Notes: a model not told the origin generated them from the sequence alone. DNA of 64,000 bases from Pelagibius sp. CAU 1746 (GCF_039839785.1 NZ_JBDOQT010000002.1:248001-312000); one strand, 5' to 3'; positions 19,359-29,159 are shown, numbered from the stretch's first letter. A program made the numbers and translations.

Positions 19359-20735
19359 ATGCCAGACACAACCAGCAAGCTGCCCGCCGAGGCGGCACAA
19401 TTCCTCAGCCGCTATCCCGATACCGGCTCTCTCGACGCCATCCTTCCCGACCTTTCCGGCGTGATCCGCGGCAAACGCTATCCCATCGCAGAGCTCGGCC
19501 AGGTGATGCGCTCCGGCTTCGCCATCCCCGGGTCGGTCTTCCTGCTCGACACCATGGGCGAGAGCCACGACCCGGACGGGAAGGGCTTTTCCGATGGCGA
19601 TCCGGACTATCAGGCGAAGGTCGTTCCCGGCAGCCTGCTGCCGGTGCCCTGGGCGCAGCGCCCCCTGGCGCAGGTCATGGTCACGCTGGTCGACGACGAC
19701 GGCGAACCCTACTACTACGAGCCCCGCAACGTCCTGCGCCGGACCGTCCAGCGCCTGGACGACCTGGGCCTGAAGCCGGTGGTCGCCTTCGAGCTGGAAT
19801 TCTACCTGATCGACCGTGAGCGTCTGCCCGGCGGCGAGCCGCAACCACCTCTCTCTCCAGCGACCGGCCGCCGCGACGTCCACACCCAGGTCTACGGCAT
19901 GAAGACCCTGGATGCCTACGACGCCATGCTGGACGACATCACCAAGGCCTGCGAGATCCAGGAGGTCCCCACCGGCGCCATGACGGCGGAATACGCCGCC
20001 GGGCAGTTCGAGATCAACCTGGAGCATGTCGACGACCCGCTGCAGGCGGCCGACGACTGCGTCCTGTTCAAGCGCATTGTGCAGGGCGTGGCGCAGAAGC
20101 ACGGCTTCCAGGCCACCTTCATGGCCAAGCCCTACCTCGAGCGTGCCGGCAACGGCATGCACATCCACGTCAGCCTGCTGGACAAGAACGGGCGCAACGT
20201 TTTCGACGGCGGCGAAGCTGTCGCCAGCGACACCCTGCGCCACGCCATCGGCGGCGTGCTGGAGGTCATGCCGGAGTCCATGGCCTTCCTGGCGCCCAAC
20301 ATCAATTCCTACCGGCGCTACCTGCCGGACATCTTCGTACCGACTCAGCGGAGCTGGGGTTTCGAGAACCGCTCGGTCGCCCTGCGCATCCCGGCCGGCG
20401 GCGGCGACGCCCGGCGCATCGAACACCGCATGGCCGGCGCCGACGCCAACCCCTACTTGGTGCTCGCCACCATGCTGGCCGGCATCCACAAAGGGATTAC
20501 CGGGAAGATCGACCCGGGCGAGCCCTGGGACGGCAATGCGGCGGAGGAATACGACGAGTCGCTGCCCTTCCGGCCGCGCCGCGCGCTCGAAAATCTGACC
20601 GAGGGTTGCGGCCTGGCCGACTACATGGGCGCCGATTATCTGCGGGCCTACGCCGCCTGCAAGGAAGCCGAACTCGACAGCTTCGAGTCCCAGATTTCTC
20701 CCCTGGAGTACGCCTGGTTCCTGCAGGCCGATTGA
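19359..20735 (+). CDS. Glutamine synthetase family protein (PuuA-like ligase)
   Basis: ATP-dependent glutamate-amine ligase of the glutamine synthetase fold, 458 residues. It has the shorter, non-adenylylated form typical of gamma-glutamylpolyamine synthetases: GKRYPIAELGQVM near the N-terminus, VVAFELEFYLIDRE with metal-binding glutamates, GQFEINLEHVDDPLQAADD, then GNGMHIHVSLLDKNG and the ATP/metal block NRSVALRIPAGGGDARRIEHRMAGADANPYL. Glutamine synthetase proper would carry a different N-terminal and the adenylylation tyrosine loop. Probable use: putrescine or other amine catabolism. The RidA protein just upstream fits amine/imine metabolism. ATG start. Confidence 0.9.
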   Translation: MPDTTSKLPAEAAQFLSRYPDTGSLDAILPDLSGVIRGKRYPIAELGQVMRSGFAIPGSVFLLDTMGESHDPDGKGFSDGDPDYQAKVVPGSLLPVPWAQRPLAQVMVTLVDDDGEPYYYEPRNVLRRTVQRLDDLGLKPVVAFELEFYLIDRERLPGGEPQPPLSPATGRRDVHTQVYGMKTLDAYDAMLDDITKACEIQEVPTGAMTAEYAAGQFEINLEHVDDPLQAADDCVLFKRIVQGVAQKHGFQATFMAKPYLERAGNGMHIHVSLLDKNGRNVFDGGEAVASDTLRHAIGGVLEVMPESMAFLAPNINSYRRYLPDIFVPTQRSWGFENRSVALRIPAGGGDARRIEHRMAGADANPYLVLATMLAGIHKGITGKIDPGEPWDGNAAEEYDESLPFRPRRALENLTEGCGLADYMGADYLRAYAACKEAELDSFESQISPLEYAWFLQAD

Positions 20736-20814
20736 GGCATACCCCTTGTCAGGCGCGTGATCGGAGTCATCTCATAGATTAAGGTGGCGAACGAAGACGG
20801 GCGGAAGGGACCGG

Positions 20815-21990
20815 ATGCCGGACGGAAGCGACAGCCTGGCGGTCAAGGCGGTGAGCAGGATTGCCGAAGTGCCGGCGCCCGACTGGGACGCCTGCGCCGG
20901 CGGCAATCCTTTCGTCAGCCACGCTTTCCTGGACGCGCTGGAGCAAAGCGGCTCGGCCACCGCAGACAGCGGCTGGCTGCCGCAGCACCTGGTGCTGGAA
21001 AACCCCTCAGGCAGGCCAGGGAACAGTCTCTTGGGCTGCGTGCCGCTCTACCTCAAGAGCCATTCCTACGGCGAGTACGTCTTCGACTGGAACTGGGCCG
21101 ACGCCTACGAGCGTGCCGGCGGCCGCTACTATCCGAAGCTGCAGTGCTCGGTGCCCTTCACCCCGGCGACGGGACCGCGCCTGCTGGTCAACCCCGGCGC
21201 CAACCGGCAAGAGGTCATGACCGGCCTGGTCGCGGCCATGCTGGAGTTGGCGCGGCGTCACCAGGTCTCCTCCCTGCACATCACCTTTCCCCCCAAGGCG
21301 CAGTTCGACGCCCTGGGCGATTTCGGCCTGCTGCAGCGCCTGGGCGTGCAATATCACTGGCGCAACCGCGGCTACGGCACCTTCGACGACTTCCTGGCGG
21401 ACCTCGCCTCGCGCAAGCGCAAGGCCATCAAGAAGGAACGCCGCAAGGTGGCGGAGAGCGGCATCCGCCTGCGGCCCTTGAGCGGCGCGGAGATCGAGCC
21501 GCGCCATTGGGACGCCTTCTTCGAGTTCTACATGGCCACCGCCGACCGCAAGTGGGGCCAGCCCTATCTGACGCGCGAGTTCTTCCACCTGCTGGGCGAG
21601 CGCCTGGCCGACCAGGTGGTGCTGGTCATGGCCGACTACGAGGGCGAACTGGTGGCCGGCGCCCTGAACCTGAAGTCCGGCGACACCCTCTACGGGCGCA
21701 ACTGGGGCTGCCTGGAGCGCTTCAAGTTCCTGCACTTCGAGACCTGCTACTACCAGGCCATCGACTACGCCATCGCCCAGGGCCTGGAGTGGGTCGAGGC
21801 CGGCGCCCAGGGCGAACACAAGATCCAGCGCGGCTACCTGCCGAGGCCGACCTACAGCGCCCACTGGATCGCCGACCCCAACTTCAGCCACGCCGTCGAG
21901 GAGTTCCTGGCGCGCGAGCGCGACGCCATCCGGCACGAGATCGACTACCTGAGTGAGCACAGCCCCTTCAAGGACGGCCCTACGCCGTGA
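20815..21990 (+). CDS. FemAB-like / GNAT N-acyltransferase (COG3146-type)
   Basis: A 391-residue predicted acyltransferase of the FemAB-like (PF04339-type) group. Signature pieces are NPFVSHAFLDALE near the start, VPLYLKSHSYGEYVFDWNWADAY, the lysine/arginine patch SRKRKAIKKERRKV, FFEFYMATADRKWGQPYLT and a C-terminal GAQGEHKIQRGYLPRPTYSAHW. These proteins have the GNAT fold; a role in lipid or cell-wall acylation is only suggested by family. AAGGGA lies 7 bases before the ATG. No signal peptide. It follows the ligase by 79 bases on the same strand. Confidence 0.88.
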   Translation: MPDGSDSLAVKAVSRIAEVPAPDWDACAGGNPFVSHAFLDALEQSGSATADSGWLPQHLVLENPSGRPGNSLLGCVPLYLKSHSYGEYVFDWNWADAYERAGGRYYPKLQCSVPFTPATGPRLLVNPGANRQEVMTGLVAAMLELARRHQVSSLHITFPPKAQFDALGDFGLLQRLGVQYHWRNRGYGTFDDFLADLASRKRKAIKKERRKVAESGIRLRPLSGAEIEPRHWDAFFEFYMATADRKWGQPYLTREFFHLLGERLADQVVLVMADYEGELVAGALNLKSGDTLYGRNWGCLERFKFLHFETCYYQAIDYAIAQGLEWVEAGAQGEHKIQRGYLPRPTYSAHWIADPNFSHAVEEFLARERDAIRHEIDYLSEHSPFKDGPTP

Positions 21991-22046
21991 CGCCGCATTC
22001 TCTGCCGTTCACCCTTCTTTTTCGGCGCTTGGCAGGGTGAAGGCGG

Positions 22047-23048
22047 TCAGCAGTAGCGCTCCGGTCCGACCCACTGCGCCTCGTTGTAGCGGTCGCCGTG
22101 GGCCCAGCCGACGGGCAGCGTTTCCTCGATGCGGGCCATGTCGGCCTGCGACAGCTCCAGCGCGCCGCCGGCGGCCAGTTCCTTCAGGTGACCGACCGAA
22201 CGGGTGCCGGGAATGGCGATCACCGCCGGGCTGACATGCAGCAGCCAGGCGATGCTGAGCGCGGCGGCGCTGGTCCCCATCTCCGCCGCCAGGGCGCGGA
22301 AAGCAGCGGTGATCTTCAGGTTGACCGAGAAATTGGGCTCCTGGAAGCGTGGGTTGCCCTTCAGGAAGCCGGACTCGGCGACGCTCCCGGCGGTCGGCGG
22401 CGCGTCGGTCAGCAGGCCGCGGCCGACGGGCGAAAAGGCGACCAGGCTGGTGCCCAAGGCCTCGCAGGTCTGCACCAGGCCCAGCTCCGGCGAACGGGTG
22501 GACAGTGAGTACTCCGACTGCACGGCGGTCACCGGATGCACCATGGCGGCGCGGCGCAGCGAGGAGGGCGCGATCTCGGAAAACCCGATACCGCGCGTCT
22601 TGCCCGCCTTGACGAAGCCGGCCAGGGTCTCCGCCACCTCTTCGATGGGGAGACCCGGGTCGCGGCGGTGAACGTAGAAGAGGTCGACACAATCCACGCC
22701 CAGCTTCTTCAGGCTGGCGTCCAGCTCCGCCTCCAGATGGGCAGCGGAATTGTCGAAGCCGCGCCGCCCCTCGGCATCCCGCTTGATCGAAGCCTTGGTG
22801 GCGATGCGGAACAGCCCTTCCCTGGCCCTGCCCTGCTTGGCCAGGAAGCTGCCGATGACCTTCTCCGACAGGCCCATGCCGTAGACGTTGGCCGTATCGA
22901 TATGATCTATGCCATGGTCCAGCGCCGCGGTCAGAACTGCGTGGGAGGCTTCTTCGGTTGTCGGCCCGTAGAAATCCGTGAACGACATGGCACCGACCCC
23001 GACGGCCGAGACCCGGGGCCCGCCGGGGCCGAGTATCCGCTTCTGCAT
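22047..23048 (-). CDS. Aldo/keto reductase
   Basis: NADPH-dependent oxidoreductase with a TIM-barrel fold, 333 residues. The catalytic tetrad is intact: D51 and Y56 in IDTANVYG, K85 in RIATKAS and H127 in LFYVHRRD. The C-terminal cofactor segment IPGTRSVGHLKELAAGGALEL is typical of the AKR7/12/13-like group acting on aldehydes and sugars. Physiological substrate unknown. ATG start; convergent with the FemAB-like gene. Confidence 0.93.
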   Translation of the reverse strand: MQKRILGPGGPRVSAVGVGAMSFTDFYGPTTEEASHAVLTAALDHGIDHIDTANVYGMGLSEKVIGSFLAKQGRAREGLFRIATKASIKRDAEGRRGFDNSAAHLEAELDASLKKLGVDCVDLFYVHRRDPGLPIEEVAETLAGFVKAGKTRGIGFSEIAPSSLRRAAMVHPVTAVQSEYSLSTRSPELGLVQTCEALGTSLVAFSPVGRGLLTDAPPTAGSVAESGFLKGNPRFQEPNFSVNLKITAAFRALAAEMGTSAAALSIAWLLHVSPAVIAIPGTRSVGHLKELAAGGALELSQADMARIEETLPVGWAHGDRYNEAQWVGPERYC

Positions 23049-23207
23049 AATCGCAACCGCCTCCCGCTTATCCTGTCCGCCGACAATTTACCTCAAGGAG
23101 AATCGTGCTCAACCTGGAACAATAGTGCCCTCTTCCCTGACGGCAGGCCCTGGGGATGATCCGGGGGCCGTCTTCGTAGAATCCCGCAGAGAACGCGGAG
23201 GAGTAGA

Positions 23208-23852
23208 ATGACCCGAAATCGCTGGCTCCAAGGCGCCTTGGCCGCCTTGCTTGTTTTTCATGTCGCAGGCGCGGTGGCGCCCCCCCGGGCCGCTCAAGCG
23301 GCGACCCAGCTTGAAACCGCCTATGTGCGGGGCGTCCAGAAGGAGCTGCTGGCCCACGGCTACCATCCGGGGCCGGTCGACGGCATCGCCGGACGGCAGA
23401 CCCGCGCGGCGGTGCGCGCCTACCAGCGCGACGCCGGCCTGCCGGCCGACGGCGTCGCCGGCAAGCGTCTGCTCGATCACCTGAAATTCGCCCAGCCGAA
23501 GACCTATGCCTTCGGTCAGCCGGTCATGGGTCACGTCCTGGACCTGCAGCGCGAGCTGGCCAAGCGCAACTATTACCTCGGCCCGCACGACGGCCTGGCC
23601 GGGCCGCAGACCTATGACGCCCTCAGGCGCTTCCAGGCGGATGCGGGGCTGCCCCGCGACGACCGCATCGACGGTATTCTGGTGCAGAAGGTCCGCGACG
23701 CCCCGGCGGAGGTCGAGGCAGACCTCGAGGCGCGGCCCTACGATTGGCGGCCGCAGCAATCGATGACGGTCACCCCGCCCGCCGCGCCGAAACCGAAGGC
23801 CGCGCCGCGGGCGGAGGACAAGCACCCGGCACCCGACTTTTCCGATACATGA
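23208..23852 (+). CDS. Exported protein with two peptidoglycan-binding domains
   Basis: Secreted 214-residue protein. A signal peptide spans about 1-32 (WLQGALAALLVFHVAGAVA, then AAQA). Two PG_binding_1 domains follow: VRGVQKELLAHGYHPGPVDG ... RAYQRDAGLPADGVAG (about 37-84), and LQRELAKRNYYLGPHDGLAG ... LRRFQADAGLPRD (about 105-155). The C-terminal 55 residues are Pro/Ala/Lys-rich with no catalytic domain, so this is a pure binder or a localisation factor in the cell wall. GGAGGAG precedes the ATG. Confidence 0.9.
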   Translation: MTRNRWLQGALAALLVFHVAGAVAPPRAAQAATQLETAYVRGVQKELLAHGYHPGPVDGIAGRQTRAAVRAYQRDAGLPADGVAGKRLLDHLKFAQPKTYAFGQPVMGHVLDLQRELAKRNYYLGPHDGLAGPQTYDALRRFQADAGLPRDDRIDGILVQKVRDAPAEVEADLEARPYDWRPQQSMTVTPPAAPKPKAAPRAEDKHPAPDFSDT

Positions 23853-23876
23853 AACTCAGGAAACGGCCTGTCGCTC

Positions 23877-25022
23877 TCAGCCGTTCGGCATGACCCTGCT
23901 GGCCTCGGCCGTCTCGACCGCCGGGCCGCAGTCGCCATGCCGCGGCAGCACGACGGTGGCCGTCGTCCCCTTGCCGACCGCGGAAGCGAGCAACAGGCTG
24001 CCGCCGTGGAGACCGACCAGGGACTTGACGATGGACAGTCCCAGGCCGACGCCCTCGTGGCTGCGCGCCAGGCTGTTCTCGATCTGATTGAAGGGCTGCA
24101 GGGCCAGCTCGATATCTTCCGAGGCCATGCCCACGCCCTCGTCGATCACCTTGATCACCGTGTTGTCGCCCTCGAGCCGCGCCTGCAGCGTCACGGTCGC
24201 CTCGGGGGGCGAGAACTTGACCGCGTTTCCGACCAGATTGATCAGAATCTGTTTCAGTCGCTTGCCGTCCGCGGCCACGAGGGGCAAATCCTCGGGAACG
24301 TCGCTCACCAGCCGGATCTTCCCCTTCTCCGCGCGCGGGCCCAGCAGCTTCAGACAAGCCAGGGACAAGGCGCGCAGATCCAGCATCTCCAGGTCGAGGG
24401 TCAGCTTGCCGGCGACGATCCGCGTCACATCCAGGATATCGTCGACCATGGCCAGCAGGTGCTCCCCGCTTTCCCGGATGTTGGTCGCATAACCGGCGTA
24501 GCGGGCGTCGATCGGACCGATGATCCCGCACTCGATAAGCTGCGCATAACCGTTGATGGCATTGAGCGGCGTGCGCAATTCGTGGCTGAGCCCGGCCAGA
24601 AACGCCGACTTCGCCTTGTCCGCCTTCTTCGCTTCCTCCAGGGCCTCGCCCAATTCGACCGAAAGCGCCTGGATCTTGCGTTTGTCCTTCAGCTCCACCG
24701 CCCAGCGCCGCGCCACGAACGCGAAGCCGGTGACGCCCATGCTGCAGAGAGCCATGACCACCTCATCCAGCTCCCAATTCTCATGATCGCGGGAATAGGC
24801 GTAGAAGCTCTCGAAGGCGTCGAAGGACAGCAAAATCGTCAGTAGAACGACGAAGACCACGGCGAAGATGGCAAGCTCGGCCATGATCCCGCTGCGCCAG
24901 CGCTGACGGAAGCTACGGAACCAACCTGCTGCCCCAGCTGCTTTCATTTCTCGCAAAGTCCAGTCTGACACTCGCCGCCTGTGCCGCAATGCGGCGATCA
25001 GCGGGACGATGGGCGCGGGCAT
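23877..25022 (-). CDS. Membrane sensor histidine kinase
   Basis: A 381-residue histidine kinase with two membrane helices at about 50-68 and 86-106 and almost no periplasmic loop, then a coiled-coil linker and the kinase core. HisKA has SHELRTPLNAINGYAQLIECG (phospho-acceptor His near 149) and the HATPase domain has NLVGNAVKFSP (N box), DEGVGMA (G1) and GVGLGLSIVKSL (G2). It senses something in or near the membrane, or through an unseen partner. No response regulator is adjacent, making it a second orphan kinase. AAGG four bases before the ATG supports the start. Confidence 0.92.
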   Translation of the reverse strand: MPAPIVPLIAALRHRRRVSDWTLREMKAAGAAGWFRSFRQRWRSGIMAELAIFAVVFVVLLTILLSFDAFESFYAYSRDHENWELDEVVMALCSMGVTGFAFVARRWAVELKDKRKIQALSVELGEALEEAKKADKAKSAFLAGLSHELRTPLNAINGYAQLIECGIIGPIDARYAGYATNIRESGEHLLAMVDDILDVTRIVAGKLTLDLEMLDLRALSLACLKLLGPRAEKGKIRLVSDVPEDLPLVAADGKRLKQILINLVGNAVKFSPPEATVTLQARLEGDNTVIKVIDEGVGMASEDIELALQPFNQIENSLARSHEGVGLGLSIVKSLVGLHGGSLLLASAVGKGTTATVVLPRHGDCGPAVETAEASRVMPNG

Positions 25023-25418
25023 CTACCTTCATGGACCGACGGCTTGCCCAGGAAGGCGAGCCAAATAGGGCCGTAAACAGCAACTCCCACCTTTCCGGAC
25101 ACTACTCCGGACGCGTTAAGGAGTGCTGAAAAAACCATACCTTATGAGCCGTTTTGCAGTGTTTCCCTTATCTCTGGCTGCCGGAAAGGTTGAACGTCCG
25201 GCGGTCAAACTCAACATCGCGGCAGCACCCGGTTATACACGGTTGCAAACCCGCCCCTCCTTCAACCCCCGTCGGCTCTCACCGCCAACTCCCGGCTGCG
25301 GCAAAAAAGGGACCTTCCCGCAAATGTCGATGATGCAGCCACTAGCCGGCGGATGGAAACAAGAAAAAGCCCGGCACCAGGTGGTGCCGGGCTCTCGCCA
25401 GATCCATGGAGGCAGCCC
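25023..25418. other. Intergenic region between histidine kinase and clpA
   Basis: Near the clpA end it carries the clpA terminator (25361-25393). The rest is AT-richer than the flanks and includes the presumed kinase promoter, but no clear motif or gene. Confidence 0.6.
25361..25393 (-). terminator. Intrinsic terminator of clpA
   Basis: On the minus strand, AGCCCGGCAC pairs with GTGCCGGGCT around a short loop and is followed by TTTTTCTTG, 26 bases past the clpA stop. Confidence 0.9.
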
Positions 25419-27761
25419 TCAGTCGGCCAGCGCGGCTTCGCTCTTGCGCTTGCCGCCGCCTTTGGGCCCCTTCTTCGGGCCGCCCTTGCCTTTGCCCTTG
25501 GGGGCGGCGCCTTCGGGATAGGTGAAGGTCGGCAGGCCGTCCTCGACGTCGACGCGCACCACGCCGCCCTTGGCCAGCTTGCCGAACAGCAGCTCCTCGG
25601 CCAGGGGCTTCTTGATGTTCTCCTGGATCACGCGGGCCAGCGGACGGGCGCCGAACTGCTTGTCGTATCCCTTCTGGGCCAGCCAGTCGCGCGCAGCGTC
25701 GGTCAGTTCGATGGTGACCTGACGGTCGGCGAGCTGCGCTTCGAGCTGCATGACGAACTTGTCGACCACGCGGGAGACCACCTCCTCCGAGAGGTGCGTG
25801 AAGGGGATGATCGCATCCAGGCGGTTACGGAACTCCGGGGTGAACAGCTTGTTGATCGCCTCGGTGTCGTCGCCGGTGCGCACATCGCGGGCAAAGCCGA
25901 TGACCGGCTTGGCCATGTCGGCGGCCCCCGCGTTGGTGGTCATGATCAGGATGACGTTGCGGAAGTCGACCGTCTTGCCGTTGTGGTCGGTCATCTTCCC
26001 GTAGTCCATGACCTGCAACAGGATGTTGAAGAGGTCCGGGTGGGCCTTTTCGATCTCGTCCAGCAGCAGCACGCAGTGCGGATGCTGGTCGACCGCGTCG
26101 GTCAGCAGGCCGCCCTGGTCGAAGCCGACGTAGCCCGGCGGCGCGCCGATGAGGCGCGAGACGGAGTGGCGCTCCATGTACTCGGACATGTCGAAGCGGG
26201 TCAGCTCGACGCCCAGGGAGTGCGCCAACTGGCGCGCCACCTCGGTCTTGCCGACGCCGGTGGGGCCGGAGAAAAGGTAGCTGCCGATCGGCTTTTCGGG
26301 CTCGCGCAGCCCGGCACGGGCCAGCTTGATCGCGGCCGAGAGCGCGCTCACCGCCTGATCCTGGCCGAAGACCATGGTCTTCAGGTCGCGCTCCAGATTC
26401 ATCAGCGCGGCACGGTCGTCCTTGGAGACGCTTTTCGGGGGGATGCGGGCCATCTTGGCCACCACCGCCTCGACGTCCTTCACGCCGACCGACTTCTTGC
26501 GCTTTGATTCCGGCAGCAGCATCTGCGAGGCGCCGACCTCGTCAATCACGTCGATGGCCTTGTCGGGCAGCTTGCGGTCGCCGATGTAGCGCGCCGAGAG
26601 CTCCACCGCCGTGCGGATCGCCTCGTTGGTGAAGCGCACGTGGTGATGATCCTCGTAGTAAGGCTTCAAGCCGCGCAGGATCTTCACCGTATCCTCGATG
26701 GAAGGCTCGACGATGTCGATCTTCTGGAAGCGGCGCACCAGCGCGCGGTCCTTCTCGAAGTAGCTGCGGTATTCCTTGTAGGTGGTCGAGCCGATGCAGC
26801 GCAGCAGGCCGCTCTGCAGCGCCGGCTTCAGCAGGTTGGAGGCATCCATGGCCCCGCCCGAGGTGGCGCCGGCGCCGATCACCGTGTGAATCTCGTCGAT
26901 GAAGAGAATGGCGTTTTCCTGGGCCTCGATCTCCGAGACCACGGCCTTCAGGCGCTCCTCGAAATCGCCGCGGTAACGGGTGCCGGCCAGCAGCGCGCCC
27001 ATGTCGAGCGCGAAGATGGTGGCGTCGTTCAGCACTGCCGGCACGTCGCCGTCGACGATACGCCGGGCCAGGCCCTCGGCGATGGCGGTCTTGCCGACGC
27101 CCGGATCTCCCACGTAGAGCGGGTTGTTCTTGGTGCGCCGGCAGAGCACCTGGATGGTGCGGTCGATCTCGTCGGCACGGCCGATCAGCGGGTCGATGCG
27201 GCCGTCGCGCGCCTTGCGGTTCAGGTCGACGCAGTAGGCGTCCAGCGCCTCGCGGCCCTTGCGCACCACCTTCTCGGCATCGGCCTCCTCGTCGGCGCCT
27301 TCGACGGTACGGCTCTCCTCGTGCCCCTTGGCCTTGGCGATGCCGTGGGAGATGTAGTTCACCGCGTCGAGGCGCGTCATTTCCTGCTCCTGCAGGTAAT
27401 AGACGGCGTGGCTCTCGCGTTCCGAGAACATGGCGACCAGCACGTTGGCGCCGGTCACTTCCTCGCGGCCCGAGGACTGTACGTGGATGGCGGCGCGCTG
27501 CAACACCCGCTGGAAGCCGGCGGTCGGTTTGGCGTCGCCCAACTGGGCGGTGATCAGGCTGGACAGCTCGTTGTCGATGTAGTCCAGGATGTCGGCGCGC
27601 AGGCGCTCCAGATCCACCGAGCAGGCCCGCAGCACGGACATGGCGTCGGGGTCGTCGACCAGCGCCAGGAGCAGATGTTCAAGCGTCGCGTATTCGTGGC
27701 GCCGTTCGTTGGCACCCGCCAGGGCACGGTGAAGCGTCTGCTCTAAGTTGGCCGATAGCAT
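25419..27761 (-). CDS. clpA: ATP-dependent Clp protease ATP-binding subunit ClpA
   Basis: Hexameric AAA+ unfoldase that feeds substrates, including ClpS-delivered N-degron proteins, to ClpP. The 780 residues contain an N-domain (1-150), first AAA module with GDPGVGKTA and [10 protein letters not shown], second AAA module with GPTGVGKTE (near 515) and [11 protein letters not shown], and the ClpP-docking IGF loop (VIGFARD). The C-terminus ends in a Lys/Gly-rich tail of about 25 residues ([17 protein letters not shown]) that E. coli ClpA lacks. clpS lies immediately upstream (7-base gap), the usual clpS-clpA operon. clpP itself is elsewhere. Confidence 0.97.
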   Translation of the reverse strand: MLSANLEQTLHRALAGANERRHEYATLEHLLLALVDDPDAMSVLRACSVDLERLRADILDYIDNELSSLITAQLGDAKPTAGFQRVLQRAAIHVQSSGREEVTGANVLVAMFSERESHAVYYLQEQEMTRLDAVNYISHGIAKAKGHEESRTVEGADEEADAEKVVRKGREALDAYCVDLNRKARDGRIDPLIGRADEIDRTIQVLCRRTKNNPLYVGDPGVGKTAIAEGLARRIVDGDVPAVLNDATIFALDMGALLAGTRYRGDFEERLKAVVSEIEAQENAILFIDEIHTVIGAGATSGGAMDASNLLKPALQSGLLRCIGSTTYKEYRSYFEKDRALVRRFQKIDIVEPSIEDTVKILRGLKPYYEDHHHVRFTNEAIRTAVELSARYIGDRKLPDKAIDVIDEVGASQMLLPESKRKKSVGVKDVEAVVAKMARIPPKSVSKDDRAALMNLERDLKTMVFGQDQAVSALSAAIKLARAGLREPEKPIGSYLFSGPTGVGKTEVARQLAHSLGVELTRFDMSEYMERHSVSRLIGAPPGYVGFDQGGLLTDAVDQHPHCVLLLDEIEKAHPDLFNILLQVMDYGKMTDHNGKTVDFRNVILIMTTNAGAADMAKPVIGFARDVRTGDDTEAINKLFTPEFRNRLDAIIPFTHLSEEVVSRVVDKFVMQLEAQLADRQVTIELTDAARDWLAQKGYDKQFGARPLARVIQENIKKPLAEELLFGKLAKGGVVRVDVEDGLPTFTYPEGAAPKGKGKGGPKKGPKGGGKRKSEAALAD

Positions 27762-27768
27762 CCGGGCT

Positions 27769-28092
27769 CTATTCCTTCTCTAGGGTGCATTGAAGAGGGT
27801 GCTGGTGCTGCCGGGCATAGTCAATGACTTGTGTGACCTTGGTCTCGGCAACCTCGTAGGTAAAGACCCCGCAGACGCCCACGCCACGCTGGTGGACGTG
27901 CAGCATGATGCGGGTGGCTTCCTCGCGATTCTTGCTGAAGAACTGCTCAAGCACATGAACGACGAACTCCATCGGAGTGTAGTCATCGTTCAACATCAGA
28001 ACCTTGTACATCGACGGCTTTTTCGTCTTCGGCTTCGTCTTGACGATGATGCCTGTCGATGTGCCGCCGTCGTTCTGCTTGTCGTCACTCAT
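27769..28092 (-). CDS. clpS: ClpS adaptor protein
   Basis: Adaptor that binds N-terminal Leu, Phe, Tyr or Trp of substrates and hands them to ClpA. The 107-residue protein has the flexible N-terminus (about 1-27) and the folded core [19 protein letters not shown], with NDDYTPME lining the N-degron pocket, followed by [17 protein letters not shown] and [12 protein letters not shown] chose ATG 28092 (MSDDKQ); an in-frame ATG at 28116 would add eight residues and has AAAGG very close. Neither start has an ideal Shine-Dalgarno. Confidence 0.95.
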   Translation of the reverse strand: MSDDKQNDGGTSTGIIVKTKPKTKKPSMYKVLMLNDDYTPMEFVVHVLEQFFSKNREEATRIMLHVHQRGVGVCGVFTYEVAETKVTQVIDYARQHQHPLQCTLEKE

Positions 28093-28190
28093 TGTACTGC
28101 ACTGAACCTGATACATAACCTTTGAACGCTGGCCCCGGCCCGGGCGTCCGGCTGCCGGGGGAACGGGCCACGACGGCCCCTGCTCCTACA

Positions 28191-28219
28191 ATCATATTGG
28201 ATGATTTCACGACCGTAAA
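28191..28219 (-). promoter_or_regulatory. Candidate sigma-70 promoter of clpS-clpA
   Basis: On the minus strand, TTTACG, a 17-base spacer and TATGAT (5 of 6 to TATAAT), ending 99 bases before the clpS ATG. Confidence 0.4.
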
Positions 28220-28310
28220 AGACCCCGCAGAAATTGACCGCGAAATGCACTCCCGGCCCGCCGGCACTGGCTGCGTCGCTCTCTTTGCCGGGCCTCGGCG
28301 GTACCGAACC

Positions 28311-28334
28311 GCCGCATCCGGAATCGGATGCGGC
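28311..28334. repeat. Perfect inverted repeat upstream of clpS
   Basis: GCCGCATCCG and CGGATGCGGC separated by GAAT form a 10-bp perfect stem. No T-run follows on either strand, so it is not an obvious terminator; it could be an operator or an RNA stem in the clpS leader. Confidence 0.6.
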
Positions 28335-28428
28335 CAAGGATATCAACAATATGCCATGAGGACGCGCCGTGCCGAAGAGGCACTTACGACATAGGTACTT
28401 GATCCTATTCTCCGCGGAGGCCGTAACG

Positions 28429-28458
28429 AAAAAAAAGGCCGGCGCGATTGCGCCAGCC
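28429..28458 (-). terminator. Intrinsic terminator of the phasin gene
   Basis: Minus-strand GGCTGGCGC pairs with GCGCCGGCC around AATC and runs into eight Ts. It lies about 65 bases past the phasin stop. Confidence 0.92.
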
Positions 28459-28520
28459 CTTTCTCCATCGGATTTTGACGCCAGCGGGGGCTCCCAAGCC
28501 GCTCCGCCGGGGCAGCCGGC

Positions 28521-29159
28521 TCACGCGGCCAGCGGCTTCAACAGCTTTTCGACATTGGCATTCAGGCGCGCCTGGATCGGCTCGAGGGTCTCGTTCGCCA
28601 GCGTCATCGACAGCTCGGTCAGCTTGGCGCTTTCGGCCACCAAAGAGTCCAAGCCGCTGCGCGACATATCGGACTGCAGGTCGATCAGCTCGCGCACGGT
28701 CTTGGCGCCGAACAAGGCCTGGGCATTGGCCACCCCGATGTCGACGCTGGTCTGGGCAAAGCTCATCAGTTCCTTGCCCATGGCCTCCACGCCCTTGGCG
28801 AAGAGGGTGCTGGACTGCATGTAGGCATCGATATTGTCCTTACCCAGGGCGGCGACTTCGTCATAGCCCTGGAACACGCTGCCGGAGGCTTTTTCCACCT
28901 GCTCCTGGAACAAGGCGACGGTCTGCTCGTAGCTCTTGCCGGCGGCCTGGGTGCCGGCCTTGACGACGGCTTCCATGGTTTCCACGCCGAGGGGCTCAAG
29001 GGTGTCCTGAAGCCGCGGCGTCGCTGCCGCGGCGGGCTTGCCCGCGTTCGATTTGGCCGCAGCCGCTTTGGCTGCGGGGGCTTTGGGCGCGGGGGCTTTG
29101 GCTGCAGGGGCCTTCCCGGCTGCCTTGGCGGTCTTGGTAGGGGTCTTCTTGGTGGCCAT
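28521..29159 (-). CDS. Phasin family protein
   Basis: Surface protein of polyhydroxyalkanoate granules or a phasin-fold relative, 212 residues. The N-terminal 45 residues are an Ala/Lys/Pro low-complexity tail of repeated APKAPAAKA-like units, similar to the histone-like tails of some granule proteins. The phasin domain follows: TMEAVVKAGTQAAGKSYEQTVALFQEQVEKASGSVFQGYDEVAALGKDNIDAY and a long amphipathic helix ending ARLNANVEKLL. ATG 29159 (ATKKTPTKT) is preceded by GGAGATATC. A strong terminator follows. Two PhaR-like sites lie upstream. No PHA synthase is in the window. Confidence 0.92.
   Translation of the reverse strand: MATKKTPTKTAKAAGKAPAAKAPAPKAPAAKAAAAKSNAGKPAAAATPRLQDTLEPLGVETMEAVVKAGTQAAGKSYEQTVALFQEQVEKASGSVFQGYDEVAALGKDNIDAYMQSSTLFAKGVEAMGKELMSFAQTSVDIGVANAQALFGAKTVRELIDLQSDMSRSGLDSLVAESAKLTELSMTLANETLEPIQARLNANVEKLLKPLAA

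Larger units (their letters stand above)
28093..28520. other. Intergenic region between clpS and the phasin gene
   Basis: Contains a candidate clpS promoter (28191-28219, minus strand), a perfect 10-bp inverted repeat (28311-28334) and the phasin terminator (28429-28458). No gene is supported. Confidence 0.65.
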
